This document shows positions 8,422-17,206 of a DNA stretch of 55,319 bases, piece after piece (the stretch's first letter is position 1; every line of letters starts with the position of its first letter). A program made the translations under genes and the position numbers. Location: NCBI GenBank assembly GCA_021733925.1, contig JAIPJY010000048.1, positions 1 through 55,319 on the forward strand. Direction: 5' to 3'. The notes beneath the pieces are model-generated. The model was given only the letters and a program-made list of their open reading frames with translations. It made no database searches and had not been told where the DNA came from. Source of the DNA: Prosthecobacter sp. (GTDB lineage Bacteria; Verrucomicrobiota; Verrucomicrobiia; Verrucomicrobiales; Verrucomicrobiaceae).

Positions 8422-8427
8422 CACTAG

Positions 8428-9174
8428 CTACATCACCATCCCGCCATCCACGGCCAGCACCTGACCAGTGATATAACGCGCCGCCGGGCTGGCAAGAAAG
8501 AGCACCGCCGAGGCAATGTCCTCGCCTGTGCCGAGATCACCGAGCGGGATCTTCTTCAAAATCTCCCCCTTGACCGCATCATTGAGCACATGCGTCATGT
8601 CCGTGGCGATGAAGCCGGGGCAGACCACATTGGCAGTAACGCCACGACCAGCGAACTCGCGCGCGAGTGACTTGGTGAAACCAATGAGGCCCGCCTTGCT
8701 GGCCGCATAGTTGGCCTGCCCGGCGTTGCCAATAAGGCCGATCACAGAACTGATGTTGATAATGCGGGCACCCTTTTGCTTCAGAATGCTGCGTTGAAAC
8801 GCCTTCACCATGTTGAAAGCTCCTTTGAGGTTCGTGTCCAGCACGACATCCCAGTCTTCCTCGCTCATGCGCAGCAGCAGACCGTCCTTGGTGACACCTG
8901 CATTATTCACCAAGATGTCCACGTGATCATAATCCGCCAGGATCTGCTTGCCCACTTCGGCGCAGGCTGCCCCATCGGCCACGTCGAGCGCATAGGCCTT
9001 CGCGGCATCGGGATAGGTGGCGTTGATGGCATCCGCAGCGCTTTGCGCATTGGCCTGCGTGCGGCTGACGATGGCCACTTTCGCGCCCTCGGCGGCGAAA
9101 GTTTCGGCGATGGCTTTGCCAATGCCGCGTCCGGCACCGGTGACGACTGCGATCTTATCTTGAAGTTTACCCAT
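8428..9174 (-). CDS. fabG: 3-oxoacyl-ACP reductase FabG
   Basis: An NADPH-dependent short-chain dehydrogenase of 248 residues that reduces 3-oxoacyl-ACP in fatty-acid elongation. Cofactor motif TGAGRGIG (12-19), NNAG (90-93), catalytic Ser142/143, Tyr156 and Lys160 (YAASK), and the C-terminal GQVLAVDGGMVM are all typical of FabG rather than other SDRs. It is separate from plsX-fabH 38 kb away, so fatty-acid genes are split in this genome. It diverges from the endonuclease-family gene across an 83-bp spacer holding a perfect 12-bp palindrome (9216-9227). Confidence 0.92.
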   Translation of the reverse strand: MGKLQDKIAVVTGAGRGIGKAIAETFAAEGAKVAIVSRTQANAQSAADAINATYPDAAKAYALDVADGAACAEVGKQILADYDHVDILVNNAGVTKDGLLLRMSEEDWDVVLDTNLKGAFNMVKAFQRSILKQKGARIINISSVIGLIGNAGQANYAASKAGLIGFTKSLAREFAGRGVTANVVCPGFIATDMTHVLNDAVKGEILKKIPLGDLGTGEDIASAVLFLASPAARYITGQVLAVDGGMVM

Positions 9175-9215
9175 GCCTTAATCCATGAACGGCATGCATC
9201 ACCGTGCAAGAAGAA

Positions 9216-9227
9216 GGTGCATGCACC
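9216..9227. promoter_or_regulatory. 12-bp palindrome in a divergent promoter region
   Basis: GGTGCATGCACC lies between the divergent starts of fabG (9174) and the 9258 gene. A second GCATGCATCACC sequence is 15 bp away. This could be an operator, but no regulator is identified. Confidence 0.3.
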
Positions 9228-9257
9228 CCCATGCAGGCTTACCCTCCCTCATTGCCG

Positions 9258-10259
9258 ATGAGTGACGACGCGCCGCCAGCCGACAAACCTAAACCTGTAA
9301 AAAGGGCCGTCACACTGAGCGGGCTTTGCGATGTCATCGTCTTTTTGTCCCTCTCCGGCACCTGGCTCGGCAGTTTGGGCCGGTACGGCTGGCTTTTCGA
9401 TCTCATGTCCCACTTCCGCCTGCAGTACGCCGTTGTCTGCGCCCTCGTGGTGATCTACGCGCTGATTCGTCGTCGCGCCTGGCTGGTGCTCATCTCGCTC
9501 ATCTCCCTGCTCTGGAATGCCCAGATCATCCACGCCTTCCATCAAACCGCTGAGGTAACGCCCTCCTCCGGCGAAAAACCCCTGCGCGTCATGACCTTCA
9601 ATGTCCTGACGGAAAACAAGAACCAGTCGGCGGCCATCAGCCACGTGATGCAAACCGACGCGGACATCGTCTGCCTGCTGGAAGTCGATGACTCCTGGCG
9701 CGCCGCCTTGGAGCCGCTTCGCATCAAATATCCCCATCGCGTGGAAGAGCTTGATGATGTCAATTTTGGCATCGCCTGCTACACCCGGCTGCCCATGAAA
9801 AGCTCCGAAGTCCGCCGCTTCACCATCTGGTGGCTGCCCACAATCGTGCTCAATCTCGATCACCTTGGCAGACCTCTCACCTTCATCGGCACCCATGCCA
9901 TCGCGCCGATGAGCGGCCAGAAAGCGCATGAATGGCGTGAGCAATTGACAGACATCACCAACCTCGTCTCAGGCCTCCCTGGCGAAGTCATCGCTGCCGG
10001 CGACCTCAACGCCACCCCCTGGTGCGAAGGCATGCGCCTGCTCCGCGAAAACAGCGGCCTCGACTTCCGCTCCGTCGATCCCGTCTGGCCCCCCACCTGG
10101 GGCCTCAACCTCCCCATGATGATCCCCATCGACCACGTCCTCGTAAAGCGCGGCCTCACCATCCAAAAGCGCACCCTCGGCCCTGCCATGGGCTCCGACC
10201 ACCGCTCAGTGACCGTGGAAATCACCCATAGCACCCCCTGGACGGTGCTTCGCAAATAG
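9258..10259 (+). CDS. Membrane-anchored endonuclease/exonuclease/phosphatase family protein
   Basis: 333 residues. The N-terminal third has two or three membrane segments (from about residue 18 to 95). The C-terminal domain has the EEP fold (DNase I/exonuclease III-like): VMTFNVLTEN, the metal-binding Glu in VCLLEVDD, GTHAIAP, AAGDLNATPW, and the C-terminal PIDHVLV and GSDHRSV. The family includes phosphodiesterases and phosphatases acting on nucleic acids or lipids; the membrane-anchored bacterial versions are poorly characterised. The frame opens at 9204 but MSDDAPP at 9258 gives a normal N-terminus. Single gene. Confidence 0.85.
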   Translation: MSDDAPPADKPKPVKRAVTLSGLCDVIVFLSLSGTWLGSLGRYGWLFDLMSHFRLQYAVVCALVVIYALIRRRAWLVLISLISLLWNAQIIHAFHQTAEVTPSSGEKPLRVMTFNVLTENKNQSAAISHVMQTDADIVCLLEVDDSWRAALEPLRIKYPHRVEELDDVNFGIACYTRLPMKSSEVRRFTIWWLPTIVLNLDHLGRPLTFIGTHAIAPMSGQKAHEWREQLTDITNLVSGLPGEVIAAGDLNATPWCEGMRLLRENSGLDFRSVDPVWPPTWGLNLPMMIPIDHVLVKRGLTIQKRTLGPAMGSDHRSVTVEITHSTPWTVLRK

Positions 10260-10340
10260 AAGCAGGTGGTGAGGGAGGGAGTTCTTGGAATGGGGGAGAA
10301 TGAAGGGTTAAGCAGCCGGCGCTGGGACAAAAGGATTCCA

Positions 10341-10470
10341 GGGAGGCGCACAAACCATCCCTACCAAGTCGCAGGCGGCAGCGGGCGAAGAGGGATGGTA
10401 GGGACGCGTTGTGCGCGTCCGTGATTTCGGGTCTGTCGCGTCGCAGGCGCTCAAAAAGCTGCGCCGTCCT
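10341..10470. repeat. GTAG-headed REPIN-like pair plus conserved tail, copy 2
   Basis: The right half has GTAG at 10398-10401 and the perfect stem GGACGCG/CGCGTCC (10402-10408, 10414-10420). The left half is inverted: GGGA at 10341-10344 pairs with TCCC at 10358-10361, followed by TACC, the complement of the GTAG head. The tail 10425-10470 matches 8235-8280. Two REP-like units facing each other is the REPIN architecture. Confidence 0.7.
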
Positions 10471-10714
10471 TGGTGCGTTAAACAGCAAGCTCCCCCCCCA
10501 ACGGCTTGGCACTCCTTCTATTTGCAAAGCCACCCCCTAGCTCACGCGTACGCGAAGCGTCTTGGAGTGCGTGCGGCAAGCCTAGGCGCGACGCCACTTT
10601 CGCTGGCTAGCAGGCGTACTATACTATCTCTCATCACAAAATTTCATTTTGGACAAATGCTCTTTTGAAGTTGGGTGATGCGCCGACGATATAAACTCGC
10701 GAAAGCCTCCTTCT

Positions 10715-10864
10715 TGAAGGCCAACGGCCTTCCGTAATATAGCCCAGGGATGCCGAGCCTTGGCGAGTGCTTCCCTGGGTTGCAGGTATCAGCCTGTGAA
10801 GCAAACCGGGCACTTCGTATCACCCAGCGTCCACCAGTAGCGTCTGCAAAGAACCCCGCCACAC
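10715..10864 (+). repeat. Dispersed structured repeat, copy 2
   Basis: Hairpin 1 is GAAGGCC-aac-GGCCTTC. Hairpin 2 is CCCAGGGA/TCCCTGGG around CGAGCCTTGGCGAG. Conserved GAAGCAAACC and CCACCAGTAGCGTCTGCA follow. Same family as copies at 5791, 19862 and 20195. Confidence 0.85.
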
Positions 10865-11078
10865 ATTGGCGCCGTCACTTCCCAAAATGAAAACTTGTGA
10901 TGCGCGGCAGAATACACACACAGTGCATTCTACACCTCTCAAAACCGGAGTCGTTTGGCCACTTCAACAATCAAAAATCGATGGCTCAACAATCATCAAT
11001 CCATCTGGCCTCACAGCGCAGTCGCTGAACGTGATTGACGATTGATGCACAACCGTTGTTGCTGTTACGACGTTCACC

Positions 11079-12539
11079 TCACGCCAGCACCGCCTTCACC
11101 GGACTGTGCTCCTCCACCCCCGTGAGCCGCTGGTCCAGCCCTTGGAATTTGAAGCTGAACTTGCGGTGATCAATGCCCATCAGATGCAGAATCGTCGCGT
11201 TGAGATCATTGATGTGCACCGGGTCCTTGGCCACGTTGTAGCTGAAGTCGTCAGTCTCACCATGCTCAATGCCCCCCTTCACCCCGCCGCCCGCCATCCA
11301 CATGGTAAAGCAGCGCGGATGGTGGTCACGCCCATAGTTTTCCTTCGTCAGCGTGCCCTGTGAATAGACCGTGCGTCCAAATTCGCCACCCCAGACAACC
11401 AGCGTATCCTGCAGCAGCCCCCGCTGTTTCAAATCCATGATCAGCGCCGCACAAGCACGCTCAGTGTCCTCCACCTGCCCACGCAGTAGCTTGGGCAGAT
11501 TGCTGTGCTGGTCCCAGCCGCGATGCAGAATCTGCACCACCCGCGTCCCCCTCTCAATCAGCCGCCGCGCCATGATGGCGCTGTGAGTAAAGCTCCCGCT
11601 GCGGTTCACATCATCCCCATACATCTCCAGCGTCGCCTTGCTCTCCTTGCTCAGATCCGTCAGCTCCGGCACACTCGTCTGCATCCGAAAAGCCATTTCA
11701 TACTGCGCAATGCGCGTCTGAATCTCAGGATCACCAATGCGGTCGTGATTGATCGTGTTCAGCCTGTTCAGCGCGTCCAGCATCGTGCGGCGCTCACTGC
11801 CATCCACCCCCGGCGGATTCTTCACATACAGCACCGGATCACCCTGCCCCCGCAGTGCCACGCCCGTGTACTTCGTGGGCAGAAACCCACTGCTCCACAT
11901 GCGCGTGAACAAAGCCTGCGCCTGACTCGCCGCAGGAAATGTCGGCGTGAAGACCACAAACGATGGCAGGTCATTGCTCTCACTCCCCAGCCCATACCCC
12001 AGCCACGAACCAATGCTCGGCTTCCCCGGCACCTCGCTCCCAGTCATGACAAACGTACACGCCGGGTCATGATTGATCGCGCTCGTGTGCACGCTTTTGA
12101 TCACCGCGATCTCATCCACAATCTTCGCCGTGTGCGGCAGCAGCTCACTCACAAACCGCCCGCACTGACCGTGCTGCGTAAACTTGAACATGCTCGGCGC
12201 CACCGGAAACCGCGCCTGACCACTCGTCATCGTCGTGATGCGCTGCCCATTGCGGATGCTGTCCGGCAAATCCTTGTCAAAATGCTGCTGCAGCTGCGGC
12301 TTGTGGTCCCACAGATCAAGCTGCGACGGCGCCCCATTCATATGCAGATAGATCAGACGCTTCGCCTTCGGCGCAAAATGCGGCAGCCCGGGCAGAGCCG
12401 GCTGCACCAGACTCGAAGCCCCGCTCGCAAACTCCTCCCCCAGCATTCCGGCCAGCGCCACGCCACCCAATCGCAAGCCCGTCTGGCCAAAAAACTGCCG
12501 GCGAGTCTGACTGCAGTGATATTCAAGGAAAGGATCCAT
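11079..12539 (-). CDS. DUF1501 Tat-exported protein
   Basis: A 486-residue secreted protein of the DUF1501 family (alkaline-phosphatase-like fold), abundant in planctomycetes and verrucomicrobia and often paired with cytochrome or sulfatase genes. The N-terminus has a twin-arginine signal ([16 protein letters not shown], about residues 11-26). Family signatures include [37 protein letters not shown] and [17 protein letters not shown]. Its biochemical function is unknown. The start at 12539 is chosen because the 238 upstream codons of open frame lie antisense to the sulfatase. It is divergent from a sulfatase 120 bp away. Confidence 0.92.
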   Translation of the reverse strand: MDPFLEYHCSQTRRQFFGQTGLRLGGVALAGMLGEEFASGASSLVQPALPGLPHFAPKAKRLIYLHMNGAPSQLDLWDHKPQLQQHFDKDLPDSIRNGQRITTMTSGQARFPVAPSMFKFTQHGQCGRFVSELLPHTAKIVDEIAVIKSVHTSAINHDPACTFVMTGSEVPGKPSIGSWLGYGLGSESNDLPSFVVFTPTFPAASQAQALFTRMWSSGFLPTKYTGVALRGQGDPVLYVKNPPGVDGSERRTMLDALNRLNTINHDRIGDPEIQTRIAQYEMAFRMQTSVPELTDLSKESKATLEMYGDDVNRSGSFTHSAIMARRLIERGTRVVQILHRGWDQHSNLPKLLRGQVEDTERACAALIMDLKQRGLLQDTLVVWGGEFGRTVYSQGTLTKENYGRDHHPRCFTMWMAGGGVKGGIEHGETDDFSYNVAKDPVHINDLNATILHLMGIDHRKFSFKFQGLDQRLTGVEEHSPVKAVLA

Positions 12540-12659
12540 GCGGAGAAAACGCACGCAAAGAGCGCAGGCTTGCGCCAGAGGCGAAAAGGAAGAATGGAAA
12601 ATGGAGGTGGCGCGTGTTTGCGGAAAGCTTGGATAAGGAAGCTGCGTTTTCAGCGGCCC

Positions 12660-14036
12660 ATGCTGCTCCGCCTTCTTCTGACCCTCGCCTTGCTCTGCCC
12701 TTTGCTGGCCCAGGCCGCCCCCACACGACCCAATGTCGTCTTTCTCCTCGTCGATGATCTGCGCTTCAACGCACTCGGCTACATGGGCGACAAGATCGTG
12801 AAGACGCCAAACATCGACCGCCTGGCGCAGGAGGGCGTGCGTTTCGCCAACATGTTTGTCACCACCTCCATCTGCTCCGTCAGCCGCGCAACCTGCCTCA
12901 CCGGCCAGTGGATGCGCCGGCACGGCATCGAGGACTTTGCCAAAGGCATCAGCGATGCGGCCTGGAAGGACACCTACCCGGCACGCTTTCAGGCCGCAGG
13001 ATATTACACCGGCTTCATCGGCAAATACGGCGTGGGCAGCGCGCCGGTGATCAAAGCACGCGGCGCAAGCTTCGACTTCTGGCGCGGCGACCCCGGCCAG
13101 GCAGGCAAGTTTTTCATCGAACCCAACGACCCCACCCGCACCCACAAGACCGCCCGGATGGGCAACGACGCCCTGGAGTTCCTGACCACCGCCCCCAAAG
13201 ACAAGCCCTTCTCCCTGAGCATCAGCTTCAACGCCGTCCATGCCCGCGATCACGAAAAGCGCGAGTATGAACCCGATGTGCGTGACGACGGCATGTACGA
13301 CGGCATCGAAATCCCACTGTCAAAACTCGCAACCGATGAAGCCTTCAAGCGCCTCCCCGAATTCGTGCAGAAAAGCGAAGGCCGCCGCCGCTGGGAGTGG
13401 CGCTTTGATGAACCGCAGAAGGCCCAGTCCATCCTGCACGACTACTACAGCCTCATCTCCGGCGTGGACCGCGAGGTCGGGCGCATTTTGGAAACCCTGC
13501 AGCAGCAGCACCTGACCGAAAACACCATCGTCATCTTCACCGGCGACAACGGCTACTCCCTCGCCGACCGCGGCATGGCCGACAAATGGTATGCGTATGA
13601 GGAGGATCTGCGCGTGCCCCTGATCATCAAGGACCCGCGCCTGCCAAAGTCCCGCTCAGGCACCACGGTCGATGCGATGGCACTGAACGTGGATCTCGCC
13701 CCCACCATGCTCGATCTCGCGGGCATCCCCGTGCCTGCCGCCATGCAGGGCCGCAGCCTGAAGCCCCTGCTCAATGGCGAAAACCCCAAGGACTGGCGCA
13801 CCGAATATTTCTACGAGCACCACAGCGTGAAAGACCGCATCCCGCCCAGTGAAGCCGTTCGCACCCTGCACTGGAAATACATCCGCTGGATGGAACCCAA
13901 CCCCCTCGTCGAAGAACTCTACAATCTGGATGCCGACCCCCTGGAGGAACACAATCTCGCCGCCGATCCCGCCCATGCGGATAAGCTCAAGGAACTGCGC
14001 GAAAAGTGGGCAAAGTACCGTGAAACATTGAAGTAG
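12660..14036 (+). CDS. Sulfatase (S1 family) with a CSVSR active-site motif
   Basis: A secreted sulfatase-like hydrolase of 458 residues. Signal peptide about 1-20 ([18 protein letters not shown]), metal-binding Asp32-Asp33 (LLVDDL), the nucleophile region [13 protein letters not shown] with Cys72 as candidate formylglycine, TGDNG, and C-terminal [16 protein letters not shown]. The canonical motif is C/S-x-P-S-R; here Val replaces Pro, a variant that keeps Cys and Arg and could still be matured. The frame opens far upstream; ATG 12594 has an AGGAA but would bury the signal peptide, so 12660 is preferred. Substrate cannot be read. The divergent DUF1501 gene suggests a shared catabolic role. 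Confidence 0.9.
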   Translation: MLLRLLLTLALLCPLLAQAAPTRPNVVFLLVDDLRFNALGYMGDKIVKTPNIDRLAQEGVRFANMFVTTSICSVSRATCLTGQWMRRHGIEDFAKGISDAAWKDTYPARFQAAGYYTGFIGKYGVGSAPVIKARGASFDFWRGDPGQAGKFFIEPNDPTRTHKTARMGNDALEFLTTAPKDKPFSLSISFNAVHARDHEKREYEPDVRDDGMYDGIEIPLSKLATDEAFKRLPEFVQKSEGRRRWEWRFDEPQKAQSILHDYYSLISGVDREVGRILETLQQQHLTENTIVIFTGDNGYSLADRGMADKWYAYEEDLRVPLIIKDPRLPKSRSGTTVDAMALNVDLAPTMLDLAGIPVPAAMQGRSLKPLLNGENPKDWRTEYFYEHHSVKDRIPPSEAVRTLHWKYIRWMEPNPLVEELYNLDADPLEEHNLAADPAHADKLKELREKWAKYRETLK

Positions 14037-14043
14037 CCTCCGC

Positions 14044-14778
14044 TCACCGAAACAGCTTCTTCTCCACCACCGGCCCGTTCACCAGCACACGCCGCTTCGC
14101 AAAATCCAGCACCATGATCGCATCAGCCTTCGCACCCTTGATGTGCTGCTGCCCGGACTGCACCGTCGGGTCACCCTCCAGCAACACCTCCGAAGTTGTA
14201 CTGCGAAAGTAAATGCGCTGCGCGATGCCGAAAAAAGTACCGTCCTTCGTGATGATCGTGACTTTACTGCGTTTGTCAGCACGTGCGAGGCTCGGCCATA
14301 TCTGCTTGTCATGCTTCACATAAATTAACTCATCCCCCTGCAGCAGAACGAATGGAAACTCATGGACTGCAAGCTGCCGGCGCGTGTCATCAATCGACCC
14401 CAGCTTGTCATCCGATGTGGACCCAGCAGCGATGGCCAGCAGCGAGGTCACCATCCCCATGAGATCCCCCGCCCTGCCCGTCAGTCCCGAGCTAGGTCGT
14501 TTGGCCTTGGGCGATCCCTTCGGCAACTCCTCATCGCGAATGAAAAGACTGCGCGGGATGGATTTTCCACTCTGCACCTCCAGCATCGGCCCCGGTCTGG
14601 CAGCCCACTGCTTCAGATCCGGAAACGGCAGATAGTCCAGCGGCTCCGAGGTCAGCGGGTTGGACACACGATGCAAGGCCCTGTAGGCGAGGGAGCCCAC
14701 GTGCATCTTGCAGGAGGTAAATGCGAAAAGGCAGAAGCTGAGCGTCGGCACCACGCGCCGAGAGCGTTTCCAAATCAT
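14044..14778 (-). CDS. Lipoprotein with LptA/OstA-like C-terminal strand region
   Basis: 244 residues, with a lipoprotein signal ending FAFTSC (Cys near 23). The middle is unrecognised. The C-terminal part (about 165-240) resembles LptA/OstA-type beta-jellyroll proteins: SEVLLEGDPTVQSGQQHIKGAK followed by VLDFAKRRVLVNGP is the typical rhythm. A role in envelope transport is an inference from that resemblance only. It is convergent with the CSVSR sulfatase (7 bp between stops) and divergent from the second sulfatase, with a 114-bp promoter region. Confidence 0.6.
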   Translation of the reverse strand: MIWKRSRRVVPTLSFCLFAFTSCKMHVGSLAYRALHRVSNPLTSEPLDYLPFPDLKQWAARPGPMLEVQSGKSIPRSLFIRDEELPKGSPKAKRPSSGLTGRAGDLMGMVTSLLAIAAGSTSDDKLGSIDDTRRQLAVHEFPFVLLQGDELIYVKHDKQIWPSLARADKRSKVTIITKDGTFFGIAQRIYFRSTTSEVLLEGDPTVQSGQQHIKGAKADAIMVLDFAKRRVLVNGPVVEKKLFR

Positions 14779-14892
14779 GCCGTTAGGCTGTCGTTCTCAA
14801 GTGCGTGCGCAAGTCGGGAATGCCTTATTCCTGCAATTCAGGCCCGAATTGCCCGGTAAGATGCCCTGCATGCCCATCGTTCTCATGCACCC

Positions 14893-16176
14893 ATGATCCG
14901 CCGCCTCTTCCTCTCACTGCTTGCCCTGCCCTGCCTCCTCAGCGCCGCCGATGCCCCGCCAAACATCGTCATGATCATCTCGGATGACCAGTTGTGGAGT
15001 GACTACAGCTTCATGGGCCACCCCGTCATCCAGACACCAAATCTAGACCGCCTGGCAAAAGAAAGCCTCACCTTCACCCGTGGCTACGTGCCCTGCAGCC
15101 TCTGCTGCCCGAGTCTCGCTTCACTGATCACCGGCCTCTACCCGCATCAGCACAAGGTCACCAGCAACGATCCCCCCATCCCCGCCGGCATGAAGCCTCG
15201 CGAGTTTCAAAGCAGCCCGCAGTTTGATGCAGGCCGCGAAGTGGTGAGCAAGCACCTCGAAGAAGCCGGCACCCTGCCCACAATGCTCAAAGAAAAAGGC
15301 TACCTCAGCCTGCAAACCGGCAAGTGGTGGCAGAAAAGCTACCAGCGCGGCGGCTTCACCCATGGCATGACCCACGGCGGCCGCCATGGCGACGAGGGCC
15401 TCAACATCGGCCGCAAGACCATGCAGCCCATCTATGACTTCATCAGCGAAGCCAAAAAGGAACAAAAGCCCTTCTTTGTCTGGTATGCGCCCATGATGCC
15501 GCACGATCCACACACCCCACCCCAGCGCCTGTTCGACAAATACAAGGACAAGGCTCCCAGCGAAAAAATCGCCAAATACTGGGCCATGGTCGACTGGTTT
15601 GACGAGACCTGCGGCGAACTCATCAAGCACATCGACGACAATGGCATGAAGGAAAACACCATCTTCGTCTATCTCAGCGACAACGGCTGGATCACCAACC
15701 CCAAGACCGGACGCTACGCCGAAAAATCCAAGCAAAGCCAGTACGACGGCGGCCTGCGCACCCCCATCATGATCCGCTGGCCCGGCCACGTGCAGCCAAA
15801 AATGTCCGAAGACCTCGCCGAGTCCATTGACCTCGTGCCCACACTCCTCCACGCCGTCGGCATCAAGCCCACCAAAACCTTCCCCGGCATCGACCTCCTC
15901 GATGACGCCGCCGTCACCGCCCGCAAGACCATCTACGGCGAATGCTTCACTCACAACTTCGTCGACCTCAACAATCCCGCCGCCAGCCTGCGCTGGCGCT
16001 GGCTCATCAACGGCTACGACAAACTCATCGTCCCCAACAAAGCCAATCAACCCGATGACGTCGTGGAACTCTACGACCTCAAAGCAGACCCCACGGAAGA
16101 AAAAAATCTCGCTCCCGAAAACGCAGACAAAGTCAAAGCACTGACAGCAAAGCTGAATGCCTGGTGGCAGCCATGA
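14893..16176 (+). CDS. Sulfatase-like hydrolase with a CCPSL active-site motif
   Basis: 427 residues, signal peptide about 1-19. Metal site IISDD (Asp31, Asp32). The nucleophile region is SLCCPSLASLITGLYPHQH: Cys71-Cys72-Pro73-Ser74-Leu75, so Cys71 sits in C-x-P-S but the usual Arg is Leu. Later motifs are YAPMMPHDPHTPP, LSDNGWITNP and LYDLKADPTEEKNLAPE. From memory, this CCPSL-type motif recurs in planctomycete and verrucomicrobial sulfatase homologues, so it is probably a real subfamily and not a mutation. Whether formylglycine forms without the Arg is open. Same strand as the sulfatase at 12660, with the LptA-like gene between. Confidence 0.88.
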   Translation: MIRRLFLSLLALPCLLSAADAPPNIVMIISDDQLWSDYSFMGHPVIQTPNLDRLAKESLTFTRGYVPCSLCCPSLASLITGLYPHQHKVTSNDPPIPAGMKPREFQSSPQFDAGREVVSKHLEEAGTLPTMLKEKGYLSLQTGKWWQKSYQRGGFTHGMTHGGRHGDEGLNIGRKTMQPIYDFISEAKKEQKPFFVWYAPMMPHDPHTPPQRLFDKYKDKAPSEKIAKYWAMVDWFDETCGELIKHIDDNGMKENTIFVYLSDNGWITNPKTGRYAEKSKQSQYDGGLRTPIMIRWPGHVQPKMSEDLAESIDLVPTLLHAVGIKPTKTFPGIDLLDDAAVTARKTIYGECFTHNFVDLNNPAASLRWRWLINGYDKLIVPNKANQPDDVVELYDLKADPTEEKNLAPENADKVKALTAKLNAWWQP

Positions 16177-16199
16177 AGAAACACCCAGCGCGGCGTGGT

Positions 16200-16218
16200 T
16201 CGCACTCTCCGAGTGCGA
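16200..16218. terminator. Hairpin downstream of the second sulfatase
   Basis: TCGCACTC-tcc-GAGTGCGA, an 8-bp perfect stem 24 bp after the sulfatase stop, extended by GCGT/ACGC outside. There is no T-run, so it may be a repeat-derived hairpin instead of a true intrinsic terminator. Confidence 0.4.
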
Positions 16219-16292
16219 CACGCACACCCCTGAGCACCGAAATCCCCAGACACCTCCCAGCCTAAGTTTTCTCATACCAAAACTCAGCGTTA

Positions 16293-16306
16293 GTCTGTCG
16301 ACAGAC
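16293..16306. promoter_or_regulatory. Perfect 14-bp palindrome upstream of a methyltransferase
   Basis: GTCTGTCGACAGAC ends 25 bp before the GTG start of the next gene. Size and location fit an operator, but the binding protein is unknown. Confidence 0.3.
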
Positions 16307-16331
16307 AAGCGCGTCAGTTGTACTTCAAGAC

Positions 16332-17027
16332 GTGCCCACTCGCCTTTACCCCCAAAGCCCGGCTCCACCCATCGAGTCCGACAGCGAATTCCTGACCGCC
16401 TTCAGAGATCACGAATTCGACCGCGACTATCCCGAGGACATCTACCAGCAGTCCGCTTGCCACTGGACTCCGATCGATGTTTGCCAGATGGCCGCAGAGT
16501 GGCTGGTCGAGAAGCCGGGCACCCGCGTATTGGACATCGGCTGCGGCCCTGGAAAATTCTGCGTCATCGGTGCCACCACCACCCAGGGTCACTTCACCGG
16601 CGTGGAGCAGCGCAGCAGGCTCGTCAAAGCCGCGCGCGACCTGCTGGATCGCCACCGCATCACGCGCGCCGAGATCGTTCACGGCAACATCACATCCGTG
16701 TCTTTTGACGCCTTCGACGCCTTTTACCTCTTCAATCCCTTCGAAGAAAACATCCTCCCCATGCTGCGCATCGACCACGACGTGCAGATGCAGCCACATC
16801 TGTACGACGACTACACCCTGCACGTACAGCAGCAGCTTGAGCTCAAGCCTCTGGGCACCCGCATCGTCACCTACTACGGCAGCTGCGCCGAAGTCCCCGA
16901 ATGCTACACCTGCACAAAAACAGCCTACGATGGCACCTTGAAGCTGTGGCTAAAAACACGCTCCCACCACGAAGACACAGAGGATGCCACGCCACCTGAC
17001 CCCTGTCGCTTTCCCCATCTCATCTAG
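16332..17027 (+). CDS. Class I SAM-dependent methyltransferase
   Basis: 231 residues, GTG start. The Rossmann motif I is VLDIGCGPGKFCVIGA (about 66-81), followed by FTGVEQRSRLV with the ribose-binding Glu, and motif IV is FDAFYLFNPFEEN. The substrate is unknown. Cysteines near the C-terminus (SCAEVPECYTC) are of note. The last roughly 20 residues (RSHHEDTEDATPP...) look like translated spacer, so the real domain ends earlier. A palindrome 26 bp upstream of the start may be regulatory. Confidence 0.75.
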   Translation: MPTRLYPQSPAPPIESDSEFLTAFRDHEFDRDYPEDIYQQSACHWTPIDVCQMAAEWLVEKPGTRVLDIGCGPGKFCVIGATTTQGHFTGVEQRSRLVKAARDLLDRHRITRAEIVHGNITSVSFDAFDAFYLFNPFEENILPMLRIDHDVQMQPHLYDDYTLHVQQQLELKPLGTRIVTYYGSCAEVPECYTCTKTAYDGTLKLWLKTRSHHEDTEDATPPDPCRFPHLI

Positions 17028-17067
17028 CACATAGAAAATAGTATAGCGTCCGATAAATCCAGAGCGG

Positions 17068-17141
17068 CTCTCCCTCTCCCCGCCCCTGCCTCACGACGAA
17101 AACACAAATTTTACCTCGGGGGAGAGGGCCGGGGTGAGGGG
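17068..17141. repeat. CCCTCTCCCC / GGGGAGAGGG inverted dispersed repeat
   Basis: CTCTCCCTCTCCCCGCCCC on the left and GGGGGAGAGGGCCGGGGTGA on the right, around an AT-rich loop. This is a long GC-rich fold between the convergent methyltransferase and ccoI genes. The GGGGAGAGGGCCGGGGTGAGGG motif is a familiar intergenic element in many bacteria and may act as a bidirectional terminator. Confidence 0.65.
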
Positions 17142-17206
17142 CCAGATGAACCCTTCGCCAGCTTGGGGTTCAGTCTTCAATAGCGCTGCTCATCCCAACA
17201 AACCAC

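Larger units (their letters stand above)
7949..8427. other. Repeat-rich spacer between the CPBP gene and fabG
   Basis: 479 bp without a gene, between convergent genes. It holds a GGAG-headed palindrome (about 8000-8019), a GTAG-headed repeat (about 8201-8280) and a 7-bp microsatellite next to the fabG stop (8389-8421). No RNA gene was seen. Confidence 0.7.
10260..11078. other. Repeat-filled intergenic island
   Basis: About 820 bp without a gene, between convergent genes. It contains a GTAG-headed inverted pair (10341-10420) with its conserved tail to 10470, a low-GC stretch near 10610-10690, and structured repeat copy 2 (10715-10864). From 10870 to 11078 there are short CAATCA/ATCAATC repeats and nothing else recognisable. 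Confidence 0.7.

Noticed and set aside
11505-12659. A long N-terminal extension of the CSVSR sulfatase, antisense to DUF1501
   Set aside because: The extension is Arg/His/Pro-rich shadow of DUF1501, and a proper signal peptide begins at 12660.
15121-16368. A 415-codon open frame antisense to the second sulfatase
   Set aside because: Gly/Val/Phe-rich shadow caused by third-position GC bias on the real strand; no domain visible.
17041-17150. The CCCTCTCCCC/GGGGAGAGGG fold, considered as a novel element
   Set aside because: This motif is a familiar dispersed intergenic element in many bacteria and could be a terminator; nothing here makes it special.
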